Positions 56,573 through 64,000 of a stretch of DNA of 64,000 nucleotides are shown here, one piece after another. The notes beneath the pieces were generated by a model. That model ran no database searches, was not told the DNA's origin, and saw nothing but the letters and a program-made list of their open reading frames with translations. The stretch spans positions 310,001 through 374,000 of the forward strand of contig NZ_JAMAST010000002.1 of NCBI RefSeq assembly GCF_023336505.1. Direction: 5' to 3'. The translations under genes were made by a program, and so were the position numbers. How positions within the stretch are numbered: position 1 is the first letter of the stretch; each line of letters starts with the position of its first letter. The DNA comes from Sporolactobacillus mangiferae (lineage in GTDB: Bacteria > Bacillota > Bacilli > Bacillales > Sporolactobacillaceae).

Positions 56573-58546
56573 ATGGAGAAAAAACGACTGATTACAGTTG
56601 AGGATTTAACGGCATTCACGTTCGCCGGTGAACCGGCACTTTCACCTGACGGGAAACAAGCCGTGTATGTTGTCACGCAAACCGACTTACAGCAGAACGG
56701 TTACACGTCCACTTTATATTACGCAGATGAGAAAACCATTCCCGGTCCGCTCACCTATGCTTACAGCAAAGGACGGTGTGAAAAACACCACAGCCCTGTT
56801 TTTTCACATGATGGAAAAACCGTCTACTTCCTCTCCAACCGAAACGGCAGCGACCAAGTATGGCGTATTCGCCTGAATGGAGGCGAGGCAGAATCTGTTA
56901 CTGACTTTGGCAGCGACGTCATCGATTTTGCGCTGAGCCCGGATGAAAAATTACTCGTCTGTCAATGTATGATCAAGGATAAAACAGAGTACGACAATGA
57001 AGACATTACGGTGATTACACGACTCAGATACTTGCAAAATGGCAAAGGGTTTGTTCAGGGAACTTCGGCGCTTTATTTATATACAATTGCAACAAAACAG
57101 AAAAAATGCATTACCAATCCGCTTCAGGATGCAGAACTGCCGGCCTTTTCTCCGGATGGTACCCAGCTTTATTTCTGCATGGGAAAACAGAATCCGCAGG
57201 AAACCGACTACTTGTTCGATGTTTACAGGCATGATCTCAATCACAGCGAAACGACGTGCATTTATCAGGCAAAAGGATCTATCTATGATATGAAAATTTC
57301 ACCGGATGGCCGGACCGTCGCGCTTGCGGCGACTGAAGACGGAGAATGCACACCCGAGAATATTACTATTCTTCTTGTACCCGCAAACGGCGGTTCCATA
57401 AGAAATCTCACGGCGCATGACCCATTGTCGCTTGGAAATTTCATCGGTACCGATGTCCGCTTTGACGACGGAGCCAATATGATCGCATGGGCAGCAAATG
57501 GAGAATCCCTCACCTACCTCGTTCAGGACGGACCAATCAGCGGATTAAAGTCCGTCACTTTGAATGGCACATCCAAATCAGTGTTCATGATGGAAAAGCA
57601 CGTCATGACCTCATTTACGATGGCCCATGATCAAATTGCCGCTGTGCTCTCCACTCCCTCTTCACCTGGTGATCTCTATTTCCTGGGAAATGGCGACACA
57701 ATGCGACAAATAAGCGATCATAATCAGGCACTTTTCAGCCAATTGGATATTAGTGAGCCGATTCCGTTTACATATAAAGGCGCGGAGGATTGGCAAATCG
57801 ATGGTTGGCTCCTCCTTCCTCCTGAATCCGCACAAACAGAGGAAGAAATCCCCGTCGTGCTGGAAATTCACGGTGGACCCGCAAGTGCCTACGGAGACAC
57901 ATTCAACCATGAATTCCAGTGTCTCGCCGCCGAAGGATACGCAGTGGTTTACACGAATCCACGAGGAAGCCGAGGTTATGGGGCGGCATTCTGTGCCGGC
58001 TGTTACGGGGACTGGGGAAGAAGAGATAAGCAGGATATTTTAAATGGATTGGATTATGCGCTGGATCATTTTCCTCGGCTCGACCGCAATCGGCAGTTCG
58101 TCACCGGAGGCAGCTACGGTGGATTTATGACCAATACGATTATCGGCACAACTGAACGTTTTCGCGCGGCGGTCACTCAGCGATCTATCTGCAATCTGTA
58201 TAATTTTTACGGAACAAGTGATATTGGTTACTATTTTCTCACCCGTTATTTTAATGGAGCAGATTTATGGACCGAGGAAGAGCTCCTGATGCGTTTCTCG
58301 CCGATTCGAAACGCCAATAAAGTGAGTACACCAACCTGCATTATTCACAGCGAGCAGGACCATCGCTGCCCGATCGAACAGGCGGAACAGTGGTATGTTG
58401 CATTGAAACGGCTTGGTGTTGAGACTCGCTTTGTTCGTATCAAGGGTGAAAATCATGAGCTTTCCCGGAGTGGGCATCCGAAAAACAGGCTGGTCCGACT
58501 TCATGAAATCATGGATTGGTTCAATAGGCATCTGACAAAAGATTGA
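56573..58546 (+). CDS. yuxL: S9 family prolyl oligopeptidase (YuxL)
   Basis: A 657-residue serine peptidase: N-terminal seven-bladed beta-propeller (repeats such as PALSPDGKQAVYV, PVFSHDGKTVYFLSNRNG, PAFSPDGTQLYF) and a C-terminal alpha/beta-hydrolase domain (~410-657). Catalytic serine in GGSYGGF, with the Asp in SEQDHRCP and the His in GENHEL. Acylaminoacyl-peptidase-like specificity is usual for the family. The ATG at 56573 follows AAAGGAGG; length equals that of B. subtilis YuxL. Cytoplasmic. Confidence 0.92.
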   Translation: MEKKRLITVEDLTAFTFAGEPALSPDGKQAVYVVTQTDLQQNGYTSTLYYADEKTIPGPLTYAYSKGRCEKHHSPVFSHDGKTVYFLSNRNGSDQVWRIRLNGGEAESVTDFGSDVIDFALSPDEKLLVCQCMIKDKTEYDNEDITVITRLRYLQNGKGFVQGTSALYLYTIATKQKKCITNPLQDAELPAFSPDGTQLYFCMGKQNPQETDYLFDVYRHDLNHSETTCIYQAKGSIYDMKISPDGRTVALAATEDGECTPENITILLVPANGGSIRNLTAHDPLSLGNFIGTDVRFDDGANMIAWAANGESLTYLVQDGPISGLKSVTLNGTSKSVFMMEKHVMTSFTMAHDQIAAVLSTPSSPGDLYFLGNGDTMRQISDHNQALFSQLDISEPIPFTYKGAEDWQIDGWLLLPPESAQTEEEIPVVLEIHGGPASAYGDTFNHEFQCLAAEGYAVVYTNPRGSRGYGAAFCAGCYGDWGRRDKQDILNGLDYALDHFPRLDRNRQFVTGGSYGGFMTNTIIGTTERFRAAVTQRSICNLYNFYGTSDIGYYFLTRYFNGADLWTEEELLMRFSPIRNANKVSTPTCIIHSEQDHRCPIEQAEQWYVALKRLGVETRFVRIKGENHELSRSGHPKNRLVRLHEIMDWFNRHLTKD

Positions 58547-58819
58547 GCCGGCTGGCAGATATAAAAGTAAATAGATGCAGACAACAACAACCTGAATGAC
58601 GAACTGCCATTCAGGCTGTTCACATTTCTTGAAAGCATGCGTCACGAATTGTTTGCAGCAAAAATAACTCACCATTAGGTTCTTTTAAAACCCCCTTGGT
58701 CGTTTCACGGCTGCCTGCCTGAATCTTCCATGAATCTGGTAACATCATGTAATTCTATCTTTTACCCCATTACAAATCTCCCAAACTCGAAAGTTATGAA
58801 CCGAGGAGGGAGTTACACA

Positions 58820-59635
58820 ATGAAAAAACAAATCATTGGTTTGACCATCGCGGGGGCGCTGGCTTTGCCGCTCGTGACAGGGGGAGGCCAGGCACAGGCG
58901 GCGACATCGCCAAAAGATCAAGTCTGTACCAAGGCCACTACCGAATTGTTTAACCCGTGGAAGCTTCAGAAAGAGCAGATTCCGGATCTGGATCAACTGC
59001 TAAAGCAACTCGGCATTTCATTCGACCTGTCGCAACTTCAGGAACAGCTTGACAAGCAGAAAGAGAATGCGGCACCGACAACGGAAGCACCGAAAAAAGA
59101 CGATACCGCTCAAGCTGAAAAACCTGATCGTTCAAAACCACAAGCCACTGAAGAAACGCAAAAGCCTGAAACACCGACCCAATCAGAAAAACCGGCCAGC
59201 GATCAATCATCACAGCCTTCAGAACAGACATCATCAAAAAGTGATCTGAACGCATATGAGCAGAAGGTTGTCGATCTGACCAACCAGGAAAGAACAAAGG
59301 CCGGCCTTCAGCCGCTGAAGGCAGACAACAGTGCTCTGTCAAAAATGGCACGCGCCAAATCTCAGGATATGCGGGATAAAAATTATTTTGACCATCAGTC
59401 GCCTACCTACGGCTCACCTTTTGATATGATGAAGAAATACGGTATTTCTTATAAGTCCGCCGGCGAAAATATTGCAGCCGGACAAAAAACTCCTGAAGAG
59501 GTCGTCCAGGGATGGATGAACAGTCCTGGACATCGCGCCAACATTTTGAATGCCAGCTTCACAACGATCGGTGTCGGCTACGTTGAAGGTGGCTCCTACG
59601 GTTCTTACTGGACACAGGAATTCATCGGCAACTAA
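58820..59635 (+). CDS. Secreted CAP-domain protein (YkwD-like)
   Basis: A 271-residue exported protein: signal peptide (1-~27, ending AQA), a polar Pro/Thr/Lys/Glu/Ser-rich linker (~75-145) and a C-terminal CAP (SCP/PR-1) domain (~148-271). CAP motifs: LTNQERTKAGLQPL, FDHQSPTYGSPFDM, GENIAAGQKTPEEVVQGWMNSPGHRANIL and YWTQEF. Functions in bacteria remain uncertain; relatives are linked to spores, cell envelope and defence against stress. GGAGGG precedes the ATG. A terminator follows. Confidence 0.87.
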   Translation: MKKQIIGLTIAGALALPLVTGGGQAQAATSPKDQVCTKATTELFNPWKLQKEQIPDLDQLLKQLGISFDLSQLQEQLDKQKENAAPTTEAPKKDDTAQAEKPDRSKPQATEETQKPETPTQSEKPASDQSSQPSEQTSSKSDLNAYEQKVVDLTNQERTKAGLQPLKADNSALSKMARAKSQDMRDKNYFDHQSPTYGSPFDMMKKYGISYKSAGENIAAGQKTPEEVVQGWMNSPGHRANILNASFTTIGVGYVEGGSYGSYWTQEFIGN

Positions 59636-59668
59636 TCCCATCAGCCCCTTGCAAACAATCCCAGAAGA

Positions 59669-59711
59669 AAAACAGCGTCTCACTGTATTTCACATGTGGA
59701 CGCTGTTTTTA
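59669..59711 (+). terminator. Terminator of the CAP gene
   Basis: The stem AAAACAGCGTC / GACGCTGTTTT with a 19-nt loop and T-run. Confidence 0.75.
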
Positions 59712-59802
59712 TATATGCTTCTTCGATTTTTTCTTCCACGAACGTGAGCCTTCTCCGTTGAATACACTGGCAGTAAGGAAACGGCTTGTGAGGAGGTGTC
59801 TA

Positions 59803-60447
59803 TTGTTGCATGTACGTCCGCTTTACGTTGCTGCCGGCGATTCACTGACCGTCGGAATCGGTTCAACTTTCTTTCAGCCAAACTTTGTTAAATGGTATCA
59901 TCACGATCTTGAAAGCTTTTATCGGCTGCCTGTTGATCGGCAGGTTTTTGCGAAGAATGGTGCGACAACTGATGACATTCTCAGTATCCTTGCACGCCCT
60001 GATGCAGCTGCAGCCATCAAAAACGCTCAGGTTATTACCTTGACCGGAGGCGGCAACGACTTTCTGAGAGCAGGCAGACTGTGGCTGCGCACCGGAAATG
60101 CCGAACCGGTTAATCAGGCAATGAAAAGCAGTATAGCCCATTTTGAAGAAATGGTTCGGTTCATTTACAGACTGCACGATAACGATTCGTCTTCGTTTAT
60201 GGTTCGCATTTTAAACCTGTATAATCCATTATTTTACATTCCTCATACTAATGCATGGCTCGAACAATATAACGAGCGTCTCCAAAGTCTTGAAAAAATT
60301 CCGAGCGTTCGTGTTGCCGATATTTTTCATGTATTCGCAGGCCGTGAACCTCAGTTGCTCGGTTTTGATCGGATACATCCGAATCCAATCGGATACCGAC
60401 TCATGGCCGAGGCCACGTCGGCGCTTGGATTCAAGCAGTTTTACTAG
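59803..60447 (+). CDS. SGNH/GDSL-family hydrolase
   Basis: A 214-residue esterase-like enzyme. Block I VAAGDSLTVGIG (nucleophile Ser14), block III TGGGNDFL (oxyanion Asn), block V DRIHPNPIGY (Asp189 and His192). This resembles YpmR/TesA-like SGNH lipases or acylhydrolases; no signal peptide is visible. The TTG at 59803 is the start, with AGGAGG 6 bp upstream; longer frames lack such a site. Substrate not known. Confidence 0.87.
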   Translation: MLHVRPLYVAAGDSLTVGIGSTFFQPNFVKWYHHDLESFYRLPVDRQVFAKNGATTDDILSILARPDAAAAIKNAQVITLTGGGNDFLRAGRLWLRTGNAEPVNQAMKSSIAHFEEMVRFIYRLHDNDSSSFMVRILNLYNPLFYIPHTNAWLEQYNERLQSLEKIPSVRVADIFHVFAGREPQLLGFDRIHPNPIGYRLMAEATSALGFKQFY

Positions 60448-60656
60448 GCCGCTAAAGAATCACGCTGTCTGTCACCGCGGATTGGCCCATCAATCATCGG
60501 ATAAAGAGCATCTGGTTCCATGTGCCGTTAAGGCAACCATTGCTGTATTCCCCTGCCAAAATCATTGTTTTGTTGGTTGTATTGAGGCAAAATCAGAATC
60601 TTACACTTAATACGGAAAACAGAATGCCGACCCTTGCCGCAGGATCGGAATTGTTC

Positions 60657-61637
60657 TCAGACGTGATCAAATTTAAAATCTTCATCTGTCAGTGGCTCAA
60701 TGTTCAGCGGAACGACATAGTCGCCTTTCGTTGAAAAAAAGTCATGATTTATCGTGCCCGTATCAATGCCGTTCAGCACAATCTGGCTCACCGGCGCATG
60801 ATCATATTTATCGTCGTACCCAAGATTCTGCAGCGCGCGGTTGGCATTATAGTATACATAATTCATAACCTCATCCGCCAAACCAATTTTTGAATAAATT
60901 TTCTCAGTATACGTCTTTTCCACTGCAATCAGGCGGTCAAGCAATCTTTCGCGCTCTCTGTCTGCTTCCAGGCGTTCACTGTCTGTCAGGTCCTCCCGGT
61001 ACAGACGCTGAGCAACCATACCGGTGAAACTGCCGTGAATCGATTCATCCTGAATAATCTTGCGGATAATTTCGCCGCTGGCAATCATCCGCCCCTGACC
61101 GGACAAAAAAACGGGGTAGAAGAAGCCGCTGTAAAACGAAAAACTTTCAAGAAAAACAGAGGCGGTCATCGCCATATAGCGTTTGAATGGCGTCACATTT
61201 TCCTTTTTATCATAAAGATTTTGATACCACTCAGCGATCAGCCGATATTTTTCTTGAAGTTCAGGCTGATTGCTGACCCATTCACCAAGATAATAATTGG
61301 TTTCCCGGGACGAGATCAGAGTTGAAAAAATATGAGAATACGATTTTGCATGAATATGTTCCATCATGCCCATCCAGGCAAAAACCGCCTGCTCATGCAT
61401 GTTATCATGATGAATCGCAATCAACGGCATCCCGTTGTCGCCCTGTTCACGATCAAGTCCTGTAAGCCCTGAGAGAACCTGAACATAGGCTGTGCGTTCA
61501 TCTTCCGTCATTTTCGACCAATCTGCCAGATCACGTGACACTTTGAATGCTTCCTCTGTCCAGAATTGATTAATATTTTGTTTCCAGTATACCTTGGCAA
61601 CCTGATTGTCGCCGCTGTTCCAGTTAATAGCCTTCAT
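60657..61637 (-). CDS. nrdF: Ribonucleotide reductase class Ib, beta subunit
   Basis: A 326-residue R2 subunit holding the dimetal-tyrosyl radical cofactor. Metal-ligand segments: GLDREQGD, EHIHAKSYSHIF, FSFYSGFFYPVFLSGQGRM, EIIRKIIQDESIHG. The class Ib cofactor is dimanganese-tyrosyl, assembled with NrdI. ATG at 61637 (MKAINWN). Third gene of nrdI-nrdE-nrdF, about 100 bp after nrdE. Confidence 0.95.
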   Translation of the reverse strand: MKAINWNSGDNQVAKVYWKQNINQFWTEEAFKVSRDLADWSKMTEDERTAYVQVLSGLTGLDREQGDNGMPLIAIHHDNMHEQAVFAWMGMMEHIHAKSYSHIFSTLISSRETNYYLGEWVSNQPELQEKYRLIAEWYQNLYDKKENVTPFKRYMAMTASVFLESFSFYSGFFYPVFLSGQGRMIASGEIIRKIIQDESIHGSFTGMVAQRLYREDLTDSERLEADRERERLLDRLIAVEKTYTEKIYSKIGLADEVMNYVYYNANRALQNLGYDDKYDHAPVSQIVLNGIDTGTINHDFFSTKGDYVVPLNIEPLTDEDFKFDHV

Positions 61638-61740
61638 TGCAACCGTCCATCCTTTGTTCCGCTTAAACAAGCGTATAGGTCTCAGTAGAAATAAATACTT
61701 GCGGTCATTGCTTTGCTTTCATTAAAACATCTCCGCACGT

Positions 61741-63846
61741 TCAAACCGAACAAGCTGTGCACTCTTCAGGAGACAGAAGCTGTGTCCGCGTATAGTAGAG
61801 TGATTTCAGTCCTTTTTTATGTGCATAGACATACAGCCTTGCCAGTTGCCGCGTGCTCGTCATGCTGTCAACATAAAGAATCGTTGAAATCCCTTGATCG
61901 ACATGCTGCTGAATCTCGGCAATCATGTCAATGACGCGAAACTGATTCGTCTGATAAGCCGACTTGTAATACCACATGGTTTGCGGAGACAGGAAGGGCA
62001 TTGGATAAATCGTTTCGCTGTTCCCATACTTTCGCCGCTCAATAATGTTGACGACCGGCATCACAGAACTGGTTGCATTTTGAACATAACTGATCGACTG
62101 TGTTGGAGCGACAGCCAGGCGGTAAGCATTGTATAAGCCATATTGAGCGACCTGTGCTTTCAATTCCGTCCACTCCTCAGCAGTCGGAATATGAATGTCT
62201 TTGAAAAGTTCGGCTGCTCTCTCCGTTTTCGGTCCAAAATACTCTTGTTCATACTTCGCAAAGTAAGAACCATCAGCATAATCGGACAGCTCAAACCCCC
62301 TGAAAGTCTCGCCCCGCTCTTTTGCAATCAGCATCGACTTTTCAATCGAATAATAATTGACGAGCGAAAAGAACGTTCTGGCAAAATCACGTGCTTCCTC
62401 GGATTCATAAGCAAGCTGATTTTTTGCGAGATAACCGTTCAGGTTCATTGCCCCAAGCCCTACTGAATGCAATTCACGATTAGCAAGACTGACACCTGGT
62501 GCATTGGCAATCTCAGTCATATCACTGACCTGAGTCAACGCCTCAATACCTGCATGTACTGAGTCACGAATTTTTCCGGACTCCATGACATTGACGATGT
62601 TCAGTGAGCCGAGAATACAGGAGACATCACGGCGAATATCGTCCGGAACACTATAATCATTAATTGTCGATGTTTCCTGCAACTGAAAAATTTCCGTGCA
62701 CAGGTTTGACATTTTAATCTGACCAAGTCGGTGCAGCGGATGATTCCTGTTTGCATTATCCTTGTAAAAGATATATGGATATCCGGATTGCATCTGCATC
62801 TGGGCGATCAGGTTCAAAAATTCACGCGCATCAGCACTCTTCTTTTTGACCGCAGGATTGGCAACAAGCTGATCGTACATTTTATCCATATCCATATCAT
62901 CCAGATGCCTGCCATATGCTTTAAATACGGTGTACGGAGCAAACATATAAAACTGTTTTCCTTCTTCCGCCAGTTCAAAAAATTTACCCGGGACAATAAG
63001 TCCAATCGACAACGTCGACAGACGAATATCTTCATCCGCATTTTCCTTTTTCGTATCAAGAAATTCCGGAGCATCCCAGTGAAAAATATTTAAATATGCG
63101 GCACCGGCACCCGGGCGCTGACCTAACTGATCCGCATAGGAGAAGCCGAGCTGAAGCTTGCGCGCAACCGGCACTACTCCCTTGGCGACGCCCTCGACTC
63201 CTTTAATCGCCTCGCCGCGCGCCCGAATTTTTGACAGATTGAGTGCGACGCCTCCGCCGATTTTCGACAGCTGCTGTGAAGTGCTCTCTATGTAATTAAT
63301 CGAATTGAGCGAATCATCAGCTTCAATCAGAAAACAGGATACCATCTCACCGCGCCGCGCCTTCCCCGCATTGAGAAAGGTCGGTGTCGCCGGCTGGTAG
63401 CGCTGTTCCATCATGGCACGCATAAACCGTACGGCTTTGTCATAGTTTCCATGTGCGAGGAAAAGAGAAGCGATCGCGATTCGCTCATCATAATTTTCAA
63501 GATAGTGAGATTTGTCATTGGTTTTCATTGCATAGTCGCGATAAAATTTACTTACTGCCATATAGGACTTAAATTGAAAATTATATTCAGCAGCCATATG
63601 ATGCAGCTGTTCAATTTGCCATTCTTCGTATTCCGAAAAAACATCGTAATAATAATGCTCATCTACAAGATAATGAAGTCGCTCAAGCACACTCTTAAAA
63701 TGAATGGTTTTTGCGCGCACTTCCTCCATAAAAACGCGAATGGCTTCTTGATCCTTATCTAGACGATAAAAGCCGCCTTCTCCACGTGTCAGCACTTCAT
63801 TATTTAGTTCAGTGTACGATTTCGACTTGATTGCTTCGTTCGGCAA
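61741..63846 (-). CDS. nrdE: Ribonucleotide reductase class Ib, alpha subunit
   Basis: A 701-residue catalytic subunit that converts ribonucleoside diphosphates to deoxy forms. [26 protein letters not shown] (active-site cysteine), the NVMESGKI segment, [18 protein letters not shown] and the C-terminal redox pair (EECTACSV) are present. Start is a TTG at 63846; the gene begins inside the end of nrdI with a 38-bp overlap, suggesting coupled translation. No intein or insertion is seen. Confidence 0.95.
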   Translation of the reverse strand: MPNEAIKSKSYTELNNEVLTRGEGGFYRLDKDQEAIRVFMEEVRAKTIHFKSVLERLHYLVDEHYYYDVFSEYEEWQIEQLHHMAAEYNFQFKSYMAVSKFYRDYAMKTNDKSHYLENYDERIAIASLFLAHGNYDKAVRFMRAMMEQRYQPATPTFLNAGKARRGEMVSCFLIEADDSLNSINYIESTSQQLSKIGGGVALNLSKIRARGEAIKGVEGVAKGVVPVARKLQLGFSYADQLGQRPGAGAAYLNIFHWDAPEFLDTKKENADEDIRLSTLSIGLIVPGKFFELAEEGKQFYMFAPYTVFKAYGRHLDDMDMDKMYDQLVANPAVKKKSADAREFLNLIAQMQMQSGYPYIFYKDNANRNHPLHRLGQIKMSNLCTEIFQLQETSTINDYSVPDDIRRDVSCILGSLNIVNVMESGKIRDSVHAGIEALTQVSDMTEIANAPGVSLANRELHSVGLGAMNLNGYLAKNQLAYESEEARDFARTFFSLVNYYSIEKSMLIAKERGETFRGFELSDYADGSYFAKYEQEYFGPKTERAAELFKDIHIPTAEEWTELKAQVAQYGLYNAYRLAVAPTQSISYVQNATSSVMPVVNIIERRKYGNSETIYPMPFLSPQTMWYYKSAYQTNQFRVIDMIAEIQQHVDQGISTILYVDSMTSTRQLARLYVYAHKKGLKSLYYTRTQLLSPEECTACSV

Positions 63847-64000
63847 GTGCCTTCACCCTCTCTCTAAATTCAGCGACATCCTGATCCGTACCGCCAAGTT
63901 CAAATTTATATAAAACAGGTACATTGTACAATTGAGCAATTACGTCTGCAGCATGTGCAAAATTCCGGCCCCAGTTCCGATTACCACTCGCGGCAACAGC
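63809..64000 (-). CDS. nrdI: NrdI flavodoxin-like protein (C-terminal part)
   Basis: Partial: the last 63 residues of NrdI, running off the right edge. [19 protein letters not shown] and [14 protein letters not shown] are diagnostic. NrdI is a flavodoxin that supplies oxidant for assembly of the NrdF manganese cofactor. The stop codon lies within nrdE. Operon order nrdI-nrdE-nrdF is the standard class Ib arrangement. The promoter and any NrdR boxes are outside the window. Confidence 0.93.
   Translation of the reverse strand, partial: AVAASGNRNWGRNFAHAADVIAQLYNVPVLYKFELGGTDQDVAEFRERVKALAERSNQVEIVH

Overview
The window comes from an endospore-forming, low- to moderate-G+C Gram-positive bacterium of the Bacillales. 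Evidence: spore genes (a YjcZ-like 31-residue protein, YutH, YunB, LytH, two CotF-like coat proteins), a SigI/RsgI pair, FabL-type enoyl reductase, the SufCDSUB system with SufU, NrdI-NrdE-NrdF, strong AGGAGG ribosome binding sites and frequent TTG/GTG starts. Gene order repeatedly matches Bacillus subtilis (pbpF-hemH; pgi/yuzA; yutM-dapF-yuzD-yutI-yutH-yutF-yutD-lytH-yunB-yunC-yunD; suf; metNPQ; gcvH-yusI). The blocks are rearranged relative to B. subtilis, so this is another genus, possibly in or near Sporolactobacillaceae (inference).

Layout. 1-11.5 kb: the N-terminal part of addB, the PAP2-ppiB-yqgV run, OsmC, a YtxG-like protein, fabL, a Cu/Zn superoxide dismutase, mscL, a Nudix hydrolase, a PC4-like ssDNA-binding protein behind putative LexA boxes, menA, FMN riboswitch-ribU, a YjcZ-like spore protein and a YkhA-type thioesterase. 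11.5-23 kb: a cell-wall 3D-domain protein behind a putative WalR box, ddl, a Ste24-type protease, lipoate ligase, a phosphatase, ferrochelatase, class A PBP and an amino-acid permease. 23-33.7 kb: tRNA-Ala(CGC), a MacB-like ABC exporter, YggT, pgi, YuzA, asnB, two divergent XRE regulators, a type II NADH dehydrogenase and an orphan membrane protein. 33.9-43 kb: the yut/yun block (Fe-S carrier, dapF, Nfu, spore proteins, phosphatases). 43-52 kb: suf operon and SAM riboswitch-metNPQ. 52-64 kb: sigI-rsgI, gcvH, an ArsC/Spx-like protein, coat genes, a prolyl oligopeptidase, a CAP protein, a GDSL hydrolase and nrdIEF.

Themes. Fe-S assembly (Suf, Nfu, A-type carrier) together with heme, menaquinone and NDH-2 points to respiratory capacity. 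Peptidoglycan synthesis and remodelling (Ddl, PBP, LytH, 3D protein, SigI) and spore formation are well represented.

Most of the window is core chromosome. I see no phage, CRISPR array, toxin-antitoxin pair or intact insertion sequence, and no clearly novel multigene system. The most interesting material lies between genes: a dispersed modular hairpin repeat in at least seven places, candidate LexA operators at addB and at the PC4-like gene, a WalR box, a Rex/FNR-like palindrome over the promoter of the Fe-S carrier gene, and a few unrecognised small proteins.
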